Assembly: GCA_002633025.1 (NCBI GenBank)
Contig: NMRB01002631.1
Location: 1-64,000, forward strand
Direction: 5' to 3'
Source of the DNA: Notospermus geniculatus
Lineage: Eukaryota > Nemertea > Pilidiophora > Heteronemertea > Lineidae
DNA: 64,000 bases
In this document: in pieces, positions 55,301 through 64,000 of the stretch
Layout of the letters: every line of letters begins with the position of its first letter
Position numbering within the stretch: the first letter of the stretch is position 1
Translations under genes and position numbers: made by a program
Notes under the pieces: model-generated
Told to the model about the DNA's origin: nothing
What the model saw: only the letters and a program-made list of their open reading frames with translations
The model's database searches: none

Positions 55301-58300
55301 GAACACGGGATTCACAGCTACACACTTTATCCACAGCTCGAACCGACGAGCGAGCAGACGACGCGTCACTGGTCGGCACGATCTTTCCAGTACTGGAAAC
55401 GGCTGATCCATCGACCTTCACTACGCCAGCTTTGTAACGTGGCACCTCGGGGAGGCCGACCGAAAAACTCCTACAGAAAAAGTTCTATTTATTTGTATTT
55501 GTATTAGATTTTTCTGTCATGGCTGAAGTCATAGCATTATTGGCCCTGGTACATGTAAGTATGGAAGAGACCATCTCAAGCTACTCATGTTCCTCACTTG
55601 GATGGGGTCTTTTACTTGCCCTTGCAAAGACACAAGGTACACGGCACCACGGCTTACTGTCCCATGCGACAGGGAAGAGCCAGGGATGATTAATCTCGCA
55701 TGGACTGGGATTCAAACCCGGGACCTGCCGCTTGTTAAACAGACGTGATAACCACTCAGGTATCAAGGCTCCTCAAGCAAATCGTTCAGCGCCATCTTGA
55801 TGCTTTCACACAACTTGACCGGGAATCACCCCCATGGCCTCTTGGTCATAAGACCGATATGTTGCTCTTCCCAGAGCGCCACCACCCCCAATACTACATT
55901 ATGCTCACCTCTTTCTGGGCGTGAGTTCTTCTTTGGACTTTATCTGACGTCTCGGGGGTAGCTGTGTAGTGCTCTTCGTCACGTTCGTGCAACTCGTATA
56001 AATCTGAAACAAAGCACACACTCATTTAGACATTATAATGCAAATATGACTGAAAGTGATTTTCAAAGAAATTGAATATATTCAGTGTTTTACCCCTTCG
56101 GTTTGCGCCTTCCCCCCCCCCCCAACTTCCTGAAGTCAGTACTTTCAATTCCTGAGCCAAAATCACATGAAAAATGCCACGGTTTGAGCTACACTGACTT
56201 CGATTTTAATTTTTTTCAATCACAAGTTGTGTCTATCATTCTGAGTTTCTTCTGATGAAAAGTCAAATTTAGTTCTGGCACAATTGGGTTTGTCCGTAGT
56301 TTGGAATTAATGCGCAATTAATCGCCCCTTTTACACTAGCCCAGTTGAAGCGTGCCAAGCTTGACCCGGGCCAGGCCCACTTTGAAATTCAAGCAGGATA
56401 GGCCTGTTTACACTGCCATTTGGTACCGGGACAAGGTGGCTCGATCTTTTTGCATTTGTGACCTTCCACAGCAAAACCAGGTGCATGGGGCTCAGAAATT
56501 CGGCCTCAACAAACTAAGATGACACCAGGAGAGAATGGAAGAAATTGATCGTTTTAGATTTGACAACAGACAGACAATATTGAAACTGACAAACATTTGG
56601 TCTCAACCTGCCAAGGTAAGAGCGACCTGCGCCTGGTTTTGCTGTGGTAGTCACATTGGCAAAATTGTACCAAACCCTGCTCGGTCCAGGCCGAGCACAG
56701 GGAAAATTCTGTAGCTAAATGGTTCTAATGGAAGTACACGTAAAACTTTTATATGGATTGCGTTATTAAGAATAACATGCAAGAGAATGTTTATTAGTAT
56801 GTTGCTCCAAACAATGGTGGAAGCAGACGTGACTATATTTACAGAGGACTGGACTGTGGTCCGGGACTGTGGTGGGACCAGGATATGCTGTGACACGGTC
56901 CAAAGAAATCAAGACTGCCTTTTCTGTAGCAGAGTAGTAGAACATGTAAGCTTATAAATAGCATTTAAGGAACTAGGCCCGTTCAGTGGTGGAGACGCAT
57001 GCATCACGTCATTAGGAACGCCTAGGAGACGTAATGACGTCATACCCGTTAGAGTGGCATAATGATGTCATTCTGTCGCACATGACGTTGCCAACATCAC
57101 GGATGACGTGACGGCAAACTCGGTGATGTCATGATGCCAAAAGGCCTAAACAGCATTATTATTTTCATTAATATCTTGATATTTTGAAAACTATATGTCA
57201 TATCAAAATTCGGGCTTCGTGAGGACACTTCCCAGGCCCGTCTGCATGTGCATACCAAGTTTGGCGGCGATCTGTTCATCAGTCTTGGAGAAAATCGCGA
57301 ACAAACAAACAAACACACAAACTCGTCTCAAATTTTAGTATGATTCACTTTGTCAAACCATCACTCCATGAAAACATCATCATCGCGAAGGTAGTAGAAA
57401 TTGTCCCCAGTCACTGTCAGAGCCATTCCTTGACCACCAACTTGGAATCTAACCCATGATCCCAGAGGTGTGGTTATTCCCACTACACCAATATGACACC
57501 CCGTGTTTTCCTCATTTTATACCTGATGAGTAACTCTCGATCGGGTGTCGTTTTCGCCGTCCAATTTCACTAAGATTGTCGTGACTGCTCGCTCGAAGTT
57601 GGCGCGGCCGTCTTTCTATATAGAGATCTGTAAAGGGAGGGAGGCGAGAATATCAACAGGATGAACGGTACACGGTAGGAGGAAACAGGATATGTGAATA
57701 TGTACAGGTTTTTTCTTAAGAAATTTCAAAAGGCAGGGGAGAAATAGGAATTGTGGGAAAACATCAGGGCAGGCATTCTGCAATAAATGAAAATGCATTA
57801 GTGTACAGTACATACAGCAAAAACTCTGCATAAATCAGAGCATAAATCAGTCAGCATCTGTTCCCATCTTATGGAATCTAATAGACTCTATCACTCCAAA
57901 AGAGTGCAGCACCTGACGGGTCCAGCATCAAGACCCACATGTCATTTCTGAATGCCATGACGTGACTCGAAAAAAAAATCCAGTTGTTTCGGCGATCATG
58001 ACGTCGTGAAACAATCTGATTTTTTTCGTCTCACCTCAAGACATCATGAAATGATGTGCAGGACGTCATGACGCTGACCCCGTCAGGTGCTGCCCTCTTT
58101 TGGAGTGATATCATCTATTGAAAGTTCAATCTCTAACCTCACATTTCTCTAAGCTGACGTTTTTCTAAGCTGATACTTTTTTTTGGTCCCAGAAGTGTCG
58201 ACTTATGCAGAGTTTACAGTAGTTTTGAGGACTTTACAAACAATTTTTCTACATGTACAACATTCACTATAACAACACCAATAAACAACCCAAAACACCA

Positions 58301-60423
58301 GAAATAACAAGGGTAAACAAGTGCAAAAGTGTCTTCTCTACATCGAAACAGGCAGCCTACAGGCAGCCTCCTCATAAGCATTTTGATGTGCTCATTACAC
58401 CGATTGGTTGACATGAGAATCTAACTCTGACATGTATTGCAAGTAAAATACACTAAACATCAACATTTGAGCCAAAATCTGTAGGTTGTCAGTTGCTAGC
58501 GCCACCTGTGATGAAGTGACCGCAAGCTGCCTGTAGGTATGTCCCTTTAAAATACAGGGAGTGAGGAAGGGAACGGTAACTGATTGGTTTCATTAAAAAC
58601 AAAAGAAAAACAGCAGGCTCATTTCAATTTCAATTTAAACAAACCATAAAGAACGTCTGGTCCTAACACTGCTACCGAACATGGCAGGTAAACTTTCAAC
58701 ATAAGGTATTACAGTAACTAGGAGTTAGGAAGTGCCGAAAACTGACCCTCAAGGCTTTTTGCAAACTATCCCCAGTATGGGCAAACCCATCCACTGGATG
58801 TGACACAGAATATGAAGCCAACAGTGGAACCTCTCTATTAAGGACACCTTCGGGACTGGTTGTTGGTGTCCTTAATTGAGAGGTGTCCCGGTTACAGAGG
58901 TCAAAAAGAATAGAAATAACCAGATTGGAACTGAGCTTGGGTGTCCTTCGGTGCCACTCTGAGGGCCGCAATAAGCACTGAGGATTCAGGATGGGCGAAC
59001 AACAGACGGACAGACAGACAGGGAAACAACATCTTGATACTTAACATTTTGCTCCTTACTACCGGTAGTTTTACTGAGATCTTTTTTAGCTGTTCGAGTA
59101 GCTTTGCCATGTTTGGCACGAGGTAAAGTTGCCGTCCGTGACATGGGTGGCATGTCTTGAAAACAACACAACAGGGCATCAAATAAGAATACTCGTATTA
59201 AAGGAGCCCTCTATTGACAATGTTGTTAAACTACCATTTATCAAACTCGCCCCATATAGAGCAGCTCTTGTTCCTAGGGTATCCACGTATGCATTGCATT
59301 GTATAATCATACATTCTCCAAAACTTGGCAAAAGGCAAAACTACACTATTGGAGAATGATGCAACCACTCTTGACAAAAAGTGGCAATATTTTGGCCCTG
59401 CAATGTCAATCATACGTTCATTGCAATATAACAGGCCACTTTGTTTCCAATTTCCAAATAACTGCAAAACAAGGCGCACGCTGGGCGTGGCGAATAACCA
59501 GGTTTTCGAAGTGGCGGCGTGAATAGCACTTTTCCTGTTTTCACATTTAGCCCCCTATTGGCCAAACCTTGAATCAAATGATGCTGAATATCGAAAGGAA
59601 ACAATGTCTACTCACAAGCAACATGTCCACAAAATTTCACAAGAAAATCTGAAGTCGTTCCCATGTTATAAGACTTCGATGATTTTCGGGTAACGCTGCC
59701 TGGCGGCCATATTGGATGTGCGATCGGGCCGAAACTTCGTATTTCAGAAGGTATCCCTCTAGTACACATTTATGCAAGGTATGAAATGGCTAGGTGAGAA
59801 AACGACGACACATGCCAAGTTCGTAACTTTTGTCGAACTTTGACCTCTGTGACCTTGAAAAGTAGGTCAAATGAAAAACCCGGGTATTATGTTATGTATC
59901 GTCATTAGATATACCTATGATAAAAATTTGGTGACGATCCGTTCATTTGTTCAGGAGAAATAGCACTTTTTCTGTTTTCACATTTAGCCCCCTATTGGCC
60001 AAACCTTGAATCGAATGACGCTGAATATCGAAAGGAAACAACGTCTACTTACAAGCAACATGTCCCAAAAATTTCAAAAGAAAATCTCAAGTCGTTTTTA
60101 AGTTATCAGTCGGACAAGAGAAAACGACCGCCCGGACGCCCGACCGCCCGAACGCCCAAACGCCCGACCGCCCGCCACTTTCGGTAATTTAATAACCAGG
60201 ACTTTCTTCGAAAACCTGGTTAAAAATCTTTTGCAAAGACACAATTTGACTATAGATAAGGGCCAGTGTAGACCAGGCTCTTGGAAGTCCGAGCCTAACT
60301 TATACCAGATCATTTTTATTCCATACCTGTGTCATCGAATGGTTCTTCTTCATTTGACGGCCGTTCTGATAAATCATTCATGCTGTAACTTTTTCGAAGA
60401 TGGTCCGCGACGACGCTCTGTCC
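49336..60423 (-). CDS. Unrecognised gene, 3' exons (C-terminal tail)
   Basis: Six exons join in consistent phase: 60423-60327, 59155-59063, 57627-57523, 56003-55909, 52611-52572 and 49361-49336. They encode about 151 C-terminal residues: DHLRKSYSMNDLSERPS, PPMSRTATLPRAKHGKAT, LYIERRPRQLRASSHDNLSE, RKRHPIESYSSGDLYEL, TATPETSDKVQRRTHAQKE, AIRERRAKAKSAM and a final ELSGGHHP. The tail is hydrophilic and rich in Arg, Lys, Ser and Glu, with R-x-S-x-S/R-x-x-S sites typical of basophilic kinase or 14-3-3 motifs; no folded domain is seen. The last intron (49362-52571) contains an N gap, so an exon could be missing. AATAAA on this strand lies at 49150-49155. The 5' part is upstream, probably beyond the right edge. 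I cannot name the family. Confidence 0.6.
49458..49702. mobile_element. TAGACAAATCCC MITE, copy 1
   Basis: TAGACAAATCCCAAATTGAC and inverted GAGAATCGTCTA at the right; inner GATCTGCACACTTCCGCCGA pairs with GGCGGAAGTGCGCAGATCTG. 245 bp, TA at both tips. Confidence 0.9.
50003..50190. mobile_element. AGCAGGTGTTTGTTGCAGG MITE, copy 2
   Basis: TGTGACCCGACC and AGCAAAAGCAGGTG at the left, inverted CGACATGCACCTACTTTTGG and GTCACA at the right. Confidence 0.85.
50191..51061. other. Intron or intergenic stretch, nothing coding seen
   Basis: Contains a small inverted repeat ATCATACCAAA .. TTTGGTATGAT (about 50624-50692) and a run of C near 50861-50868. Confidence 0.5.
51062..51453. other. Assembly gap (392 N)
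   Basis: Unresolved bases inside the last intron of the minus-strand gene; the right side resumes in repeat family D. Confidence 0.95.
51454..51795 (+). repeat. Dispersed repeat family D, copy 3
   Basis: CGAACTTTGACCTCTGTGAC and CTTGAAAAGTAGGTCAAAT are shared with 59834-59875; GATAAAAATTTGGAGATGAT, GCCACCTGGTGGCCAAGC and ACCAAGTTTCAGATCAATAG with 950-1375. It ends in GACGGACGACGGACG and AAGCTCACCACGGTGAGCT, a small hairpin. Confidence 0.8.
51791..51831. repeat. Isolated end of the CAGGCCTTTAGA MITE
   Basis: AAATAGAGGGTGTCTGGACT followed by TCAGGGGAATCTAAAGGCCT, the inverted left tip of 32329-32691. Confidence 0.85.
52005..52112. mobile_element. 108-bp hairpin with GGGCCCGTATGCATAA ends
   Basis: Perfect 43-bp arms (GGGCCCGTATGCATAAAGGT .. 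AATAAGCTTATTCCAGGTAT) around a 22-base loop that is itself part palindromic. Lies in the last intron of the minus-strand gene. Confidence 0.92.
52380..52463. repeat. Hairpin CCTGGAGGTTGTCAGTGTG
   Basis: ACCTGGAGGTTGTCAGTGTG plus TTTAGAGCACGTA pairs with TACGTGCTCTAAACACACT and AACAGACCTCCAGG. It is followed by GGCCTGTG, the tip seen in the CACAGGCC elements. Confidence 0.85.
52572..52611 (-). CDS. Unrecognised gene, tail exon 5 (40-base exon)
   Basis: AIRERRAKAKSAM plus one base; acceptor ATACTAG|GCC, donor ATGG|GTGAGA. Very short, but its basic content continues that of the preceding exon. Confidence 0.5.
52885..53330. mobile_element. AGCAAAAGTAGGTGCATGTCG MITE, copy 3, interrupted
   Basis: TGTGACCCAATCCAGCAAAA at the left and inverted CTTTTGCTGAAGCTGGTCAC at the right. 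Interrupted by 52957-53201. Confidence 0.9.
52957..53201. mobile_element. TAGACAAATCCC MITE, copy 2, nested
   Basis: About 95% like 49458-49702 by eye. It splits the host element inside ACACAA|TAGCTGAAATG, a TA target, consistent with Tc1/mariner-type insertion. Confidence 0.9.
53828..53985. repeat. MITE family with AAGTCCGGCAACATCTA ends, right-part copy
   Basis: GACCATTTGTGGTCGTTCCC, AAAGGTCCGTAGAAAATCC, CTTCCGCATTCCATTGGG and TTAGATGTTGCCGGACTT match the right half of 5382-5616. Confidence 0.85.
54091..54540. mobile_element. MITE with ATGTCGCTGCGACCGTATC ends, interrupted
   Basis: GATGTCGCTGCGACCGTATC plus AGGCCTTTTC is matched by GAAAAG and TTGATACGGTCGCAGCGCCA. The element at 54174-54468 sits in its middle. 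Confidence 0.85.
54174..54468. mobile_element. CAGGGTTTCCGCCAGAG MITE, copy 2, nested
   Basis: CAGGGTTTCCGCCAGAGGGG left, TTTCTGGCGGAAACCCTG right, with TCACG repeated on both flanks. The interior is A/T-rich. Confidence 0.9.
55140..55205 (-). repeat. SINE family S, tRNA-like head only
   Basis: Minus strand: GAGCCTTGATAGCCTAGTGG, TTATCACGTCCGCTCAGC, GGCAGGTCCTGGGTTCGAAT. Both Pol III boxes are intact. It ends at an N (55141) and a C-run. Confidence 0.85.
55505..55780 (-). mobile_element. tRNA-derived SINE, family S, complete
   Basis: Minus strand from GAGCCTTGATACCTGAGTGG, B box GGGTTTGAATCC, body ATGGGACAGTAAGCC, CAAGTAAAAGACCCC, to CAGCCATGACAGAAAAATCT with a TACAAATACAAATAAAT-like tail. 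Confidence 0.92.
55909..56003 (-). CDS. Unrecognised gene, tail exon 4
   Basis: LYELHERDEEHYTATPETSD then KVQRRTHAQKE; acceptor GTTTCAG|AT, donor AAAGAG|GTGAGC, phase 1 to 0. Confidence 0.65.
56455..56660. mobile_element. TGTGACC .. CAGCAAAACC MITE, subfamily 1, copy 3
   Basis: TTGTGACCTTCCACAGCAAA ACCAGGTGC at the left and GCGCCTGGTTTTGCTGTGG .. GTCACA at the right; GACAGACAATATTGAAACTG inside. Confidence 0.85.
57398..57500 (-). repeat. tRNA-derived SINE head
   Basis: Minus strand: GGTGTCATATTGGTGTAGTG (A-box-like), AATAACCACACCTCTGGGAT, GGGTTAGATTCC (B box). No body recognised. Confidence 0.55.
57523..57627 (-). CDS. Unrecognised gene, tail exon 3
   Basis: LYIERRPRQLRASSHDNLSE then IGRRKRHPIESYSS; acceptor TTTACAG|AT, donor CATCAG|GTATAA, phase 1 to 1. 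Confidence 0.65.
57893..58108. mobile_element. MITE with ATCACTCCAAAAGAG ends
   Basis: ATCACTCCAAAAGAGTGCAG and CACCTGACGGG left; CCCGTCAGGTGCTGCC and CTCTTTTGGAGTGAT right. Lies in an intron of the minus-strand gene. Confidence 0.88.
58352..58550. mobile_element. GGGACCATACAGGCAGCC element, copy 3
   Basis: ACAGGCAGCCTCCTCATAAG, TTGATGTGCTCATTACACC, CTGACATGTATTGCAAGTA, CAGTTGCTAGCGCCACC; ends GTATGTCCCTTTAA. Confidence 0.88.
58829..58902. repeat. Hairpin repeat AACCTCTCTATTAAGGACACC, copy 2
   Basis: CTCTCTATTAAGGACACCTT and GGTGTCCTTAATTGAGAGG form a hairpin; GGTGTCCCGGTTACAGAGGT follows. Confidence 0.85.
59063..59155 (-). CDS. Unrecognised gene, tail exon 2
   Basis: MPPMSRTATLPRAKHGKATR and KKDLSKTT; acceptor TTTTCAAG|AC, donor CTACCG|GTAGTA, phase 1 to 1. 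Confidence 0.55.
59207..59406. mobile_element. Dispersed element, copy 2
   Basis: AGCCCTCTATTGACAATGTT, GTTCCTAGGGTATCCACGTA, ATACATTCTCCAAAACTTGG, TATTGGAGAATGATGCAACC; inverse of 14108-14298. Confidence 0.85.
59510..60110 (+). repeat. Directly repeated block, about 440 bp apart
   Basis: TTCACATTTAGCCCCCTATT, GGCCAAACCTTGAATC, GCTGAATATCGAAAGGAAAC and ACAAGCAACATGTCC occur at 59539-59632 and again at 59977-60063. Between them lie family D phrases (59834-59955). Confidence 0.85.
60127..60180 (+). repeat. Short tandem repeat CGCCCGAC
   Basis: Irregular 7-8-bp units CGCCCGG, CGCCCGAC, CGCCCGAA, CGCCCAAA; often found at the end of family D-type repeats (compare GACGGACG at 51740). Confidence 0.85.
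60327..60423 (-). CDS. Unrecognised gene, tail exon 1
   Basis: GQSVVADHLRKSYSMNDLSE and on to EEEPFDDT; acceptor TTTCCAG|GG, donor ACACAG|GTATGG, phase 0 to 1. Confidence 0.6.
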
Positions 60424-60489
60424 CTGGAAAGATAAACGAATAAACGCTAAATGTGACATTTATTTCATGAGTCTAGCTTTCAACCTACC

Positions 60490-60745
60490 ATGGGACAGTA
60501 AGCAAGCGGCAGGTCCTGGGTTTGAAACCAGCCTGGATCATATGGGGTAAATCATCCCTGGTTGCTCAGTCCGTCAAATGAGACAGTAAGCCATGGTGCC
60601 TTGTACCTTGTGCCTTTACAAGGGCAAGTAAAAGACCCCATCCAAGTGAGGAACATGAGTAGCTTGAGATGACCTCTTCCATACTTACCAGGACCAATAA
60701 TGCTATGGATTTGGTCCTGATGGAAAACACACAAATACAAACACA
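60490..60745 (+). mobile_element. tRNA-derived SINE, family S, head damaged
   Basis: AAGCAAGCGGCAGGTCCTGG, GTTTGAAACCAGCC (B box), ATGAGACAGTAAGCC, AAGTAAAAGACCCCATCCAA, CTGATGGAAAACACAC and an ACAAATACAAACACAAAT tail. The A box region is replaced by ACCATGGGACAGT. Confidence 0.9.
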
Positions 60746-61712
60746 AATTGTCCATAAACATTCCAGGTACAGAGTAGACTGCCCTCACAGCGCTGAGGGT
60801 TAACTCCGATATGTTATGATCCGATACAGGTTAGCGTCAGTGCCAATGAATTATTCTGACTACCTGTACTATAAAACTTCTGTCAGTGATTTACACCACA
60901 TGGACTCAGTGTTTATTTTACAAAATCGATCACCCTCTGAATGTCTGATTCTAGAACACTGCCCTCACTGCAAGGTCAAGGTAACGCAGAACTGAATAGT
61001 TCAATTCAGGACCAAACTACTCTTCATTCTACTTCTACTTGGCAGTGGTTTTCGGCCGATATCTCTGAAACGGCTGGGTCAAATTTGACATACCATACAT
61101 CAATTGACTTGTCTTTCTCGTCGGTGTCTTTCTGCTATCTTCCTTTTTCGCGTAAGGCCGACATAACAGATCCCCTTCTCGAAACCTAATTCATTTCGCC
61201 ACGATGTTCAGAGCAGTTTACACATGCGCCATGCACTGCGTCATTTCAAAATGGCTGCCATTTCAGCCATAAACATGAACTCTGATTGGTGAAAGAACTT
61301 CTTTATGTCACATTTTTAGGGAAAATGACAGCGATGATGCCTGTAGCGGCAAAAAAGATGATTGATGTATGGTACGTCAAATTTGACCCAGTCGTTGTGG
61401 AGATATTGGCCGTAAACCTTGCGCCAGGTGGTTGTGGAATGAAGAGTAGGGTACGAGCTAATGAGTTACACTACTGGATATGGACTTGGATACTGGCTAT
61501 TGGACCCTCCACCTTGCAAATTCACAATAAAAATACATGTACATCACATAATGTCTACAGCCAGTTTGGACAAAGCTAAGACTTGGTCTCATTAGTAGAG
61601 AAGTTTGTTTTGAGTAAGATACAAAGGGTACAGGGTAATAGGATATAGGAGGAAACTGGAGTGTCAGGGGCTTGTAGGCAAAACAGTGCAACAGACCTGG
61701 AAACACTGTCTT

Positions 61713-62006
61713 TAATAGTCTTAAAGCAAACTGATCGTGCCAGTCAAGGAGACTGAATAGAGAATCAAATGCTGCCAGTACACATATCGGGAATTCAGCG
61801 CGTGCTAAGAGCATATTTGTGCAACTGCTGTGGCTTTGCTGCCTTCGAATAGCATTTAGAACATGGTCAGCAAATCGAGGCTCATCTACAGATGTAATGT
61901 GTTAAAATACGGTACAAAATTTGTAATTTTGAAACTGTGAATTTTGTGGGCCGCAAAATTATTCTCGGTGCCATTTTTGACTGCCGCGACTAATTCCCTT
62001 TAACAT
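61713..62006. repeat. Dispersed repeat, copy 2 (GAGAATCAAATGC family)
   Basis: Counterpart of 22970-23290 along most of its length, including TTTGTAATTTTG, GCAAAATTATTCTCGGTG and TAATTCCCTTTAA. Confidence 0.8.
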
Positions 62007-62397
62007 ATGTTGTAATGTTATCAACAATGGTGAATTGCCCATTGAGAGACAACTTGTACAAGAAAACTGTCACGTGGAGGGATAGGTGACTGATGATTAT
62101 TTAGAGAAGTTGGCATAGCCTTGGACAGACAGCGTGTGGTTAATAAGCTAATCATACAGCTTAGAATCTTGCTGAAGAAACAAGGGTCAGAATGTGAAAG
62201 GCACTGATCATCAGTGCACCCAAACTGCCATATCTGTAAGTTATCTCTCAGCATTTTAGTTACTCTTGGCATAAACAACTTGACCAGTAAATTCCATCTG
62301 TCATAACAGAAATTCTGGTTCAGGATACAGTATTTGAGATAACTTTCATCAGAAATCACCTGAACAGAACTTTGGAGCCAGAGGTAGACTGTTATCA

Positions 62398-62505
62398 TGG
62401 TATTTGTATTAGATTTTCCAACAGGGCCGAAGCCATAGCATTATTGGCCCTGGTAAGTATGGAAGAGGCCATCTCAAGCTACTCAAGTTCCTCACTTGGA
62501 TGGAA
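62398..62505 (-). repeat. SINE family S, 3' fragment
   Basis: TTGTATTAGATTTTCCAACA, GGGCCGAAGCCATAGCATTA, CCTCACTTGGATGG, then interrupted by the palindrome GGAATTATA .. TATAATTCC. Confidence 0.85.
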
Positions 62506-62779
62506 TTATATTATAAATATAATTCCTCCAGGAGTAAACTGATGACCAATGATGAACGCCTGCTTTTGCTGGTCACATATTATACAATTCACTTCCAAAC
62601 TTTGAGAAAATCAGATGGGCCAGGTATCTATGAACACGATAGGGAGCAATGAGTAGGTTGCTCAGAGTATAGACATAGCAAAATATACGCTACCTGCCAA
62701 GACAGGAAAAACTGAACTAAATGAACTTGGCCCTGAAAATGACACGTCACGGAAAAAATCAATGGAGGAAATTAGGATT

Positions 62780-63150
62780 TCTATTAGATTTTTCCATCAG
62801 GGCCAAAGCCATAGCATTATTGGCCCTGGTAAGTACGGAAGAGGCCATCTCATCATGGACTTTTATTACCGGCAGATTTTTCTGTCGGGGCCGAAGCCAT
62901 AGCATTATTGGCCCTTGTAAGTACGGAAAAGGCCATCTCAAGCTACTCATGTTCCTCACTTGGATGGGGTCTTTTACTTGTCCTTGCAAAGGCACAAGGT
63001 ACAAGGCACCATGGCTTACTGTCCACGCGAGGGACGTGAAGAGCCAGGGATGATTAATCCCACATGGCCCGGGGTTCAAACCCGGGACCTGCCGCTTGCT
63101 ATTAAGCAAACGTGATAACCACTACCGGTAGTCTATCAAGGCTCCTCAAA
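62780..63150 (-). mobile_element. tRNA-derived SINE, family S, with duplicated 3' end
   Basis: The 3' part (TTTTCCATCAGGGCC .. AAGAGGCCATCTCA) appears at 62785-62853 and again at 62876-62942, followed by one full body and head (GGGTTCAAACCCGGGACC, GAGCCTTGATAG complement at 63136-63145). Suggests one copy inserted into another. Confidence 0.9.
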
Positions 63151-63332
63151 TGAAGGAAATAAAGCAGTTTACTGTGTCAGGCATGATAAAAAAAATTCAG
63201 TTCATATGTATGGAGGTTAATCTGGAGTGTAATGTATTTAGATAGGTCAAGTATTGGCGGCTGATATTTTCACATGAACAGACTAGGCCTTTTTCTGGCT
63301 ATTTAGACTAGGCCTTGTTCCTGCATACAAAC

Positions 63333-63446
63333 CTTGAGTGCAGTTTGTACCACTGTAGTTGCTGCATAGTTTAACCCTCGTGATCCTATCGTCATTAGGG
63401 CAGCACAACCTCGGTCTTTCGCTGTTGCTATACAATCATCTATATC
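63333..63446 (-). CDS. Isolated coding exon, perhaps an upstream exon of the gene at 49.3-60.4 kb
   Basis: Acceptor ATTTCAG|GAT, 38 open codons in phase 0, donor CTCAAG|GTTTGT. It reads DIDDCIATAKDRGCAALMTI and SRGLNYAATTVVQTALK, an alanine-rich helical-looking piece unlike the hydrophilic tail. It could belong to the same gene (same strand, compatible phase with exon 60423) or to another. Not recognised. Confidence 0.5.
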
Positions 63447-63826
63447 CTGAAATAGGGACAAGGGGGTCAATCAGTGTCCGGCTGGCTAATCCCTGCCCAT
63501 ACCCAGAAAAATCATCGTCATCACTCCTTTTGCCACTGACTTCATCACTCCTTTTGCCACTGACTTGCTACATACACCAAAATGGTAGGGGAGTAGCGAG
63601 CGGGGGGAGGGGGCAGGGGGCTCCCCAGAACAAAAAGGGAAAAAACAAATTTTTGCTCTAAAAGGTCATTTCTCACTTCAAGCCAAGTTATTGTAGTGTC
63701 AAATGTGGGGTAAACGCATCTGACAGGGTGTAGATTTTCAATTTTTTTCTGGGTGAGGGCCCCAGACCCCCCTCCAGACTCAATAAATGTTGCCCCCTTA
63801 GCTTTGCCCTTGAATGGTAGTTGTAA

Positions 63827-64000
63827 GGTCACAGAGGTCTGGCATTGCCGGGGTCCAGCTTCTCCTGTTGGTGATGGTCGGCATTGCTGACCACACAGCA
63901 GGCTGTTGATATCTTCGAATCAAAGTCCTGACACTGATGCTTTTGATATGATAATTTTGGAGGAGCTAGATCCTAGTGGCAAAGCCAGGTCTCTGTCACC
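63827..64000. mobile_element. Inverted-repeat element at the right edge
   Basis: GGTCACAGAGGTCTGGC and, at the edge, GCCAGGTCTCTGTCACC are inverted. The true end may lie outside the window. Confidence 0.65.

Noticed and set aside
62021-62398. Minus-strand frame of 125 codons with no internal stop
   Set aside because: No resemblance to the neighbouring gene tail or any family I know, and no convincing flanking splice sites in phase; may deserve RNA checking.
1-64000. CRISPR array, rRNA genes, operon structure
   Set aside because: None seen; repeats are not regularly spaced with unique spacers, and gene structure is animal-type with introns.

Overview
The window is animal nuclear DNA from an invertebrate genome assembly. 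It has widely spaced multi-exon genes with GT-AG introns, and single-copy animal genes (a SOX30/SoxH-type HMG factor, nuclear uracil-DNA glycosylase, Sm protein G). It also has a very high load of short hairpin-type transposons and a tRNA-derived SINE. There are two N gaps and several isolated single Ns. The abundant AGGCCTA word and the gene set suggest a marine deuterostome, perhaps an echinoderm or relative. That placement is an inference from style, not from a diagnostic gene.

Layout. 1-10 kb: no secure gene. It is a mosaic of inverted-repeat elements, including a Mutator-like element with 9-bp target duplications that has a perfect 176-bp palindrome inside it, a broken Harbinger transposase, and a large array of a 14-bp dyad. 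10.6-18.7 kb (minus): a seven-coding-exon SOX30-like gene whose introns are largely made of short transposons. 19-25 kb: repeats, one possible first exon, and a gap. 25.6-30.7 kb (minus): complete UNG in six exons with E2F-like and NRF1-like sites upstream. 32.7-35.4 kb (minus): an unrecognised five-exon gene. It shares a 261-bp divergent promoter with SNRPG (35.6-38.7 kb, plus), which is complete in four exons. 39-49 kb: repeats only. 49.1 kb to at least 60.4 kb (minus): the 3' exons of an unrecognised gene, probably continuing through an exon near 63.4 kb and off the right edge.

How the parts relate. UNG (base excision repair) and SNRPG (spliceosome core) are housekeeping genes with CpG/NRF1-type promoters; SOX30-like is a transcription factor. 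Nothing shows that these genes act as one system. The most distinctive material is in the transposons. Several families have interiors built from repeated short palindromes, at least three cases of one element inserted in another are readable, and one family sits repeatedly just upstream of 3' splice sites in the SOX30-like gene. Exon limits were derived by reading frame and splice-site consensus by eye; no alignment or transcript was available.
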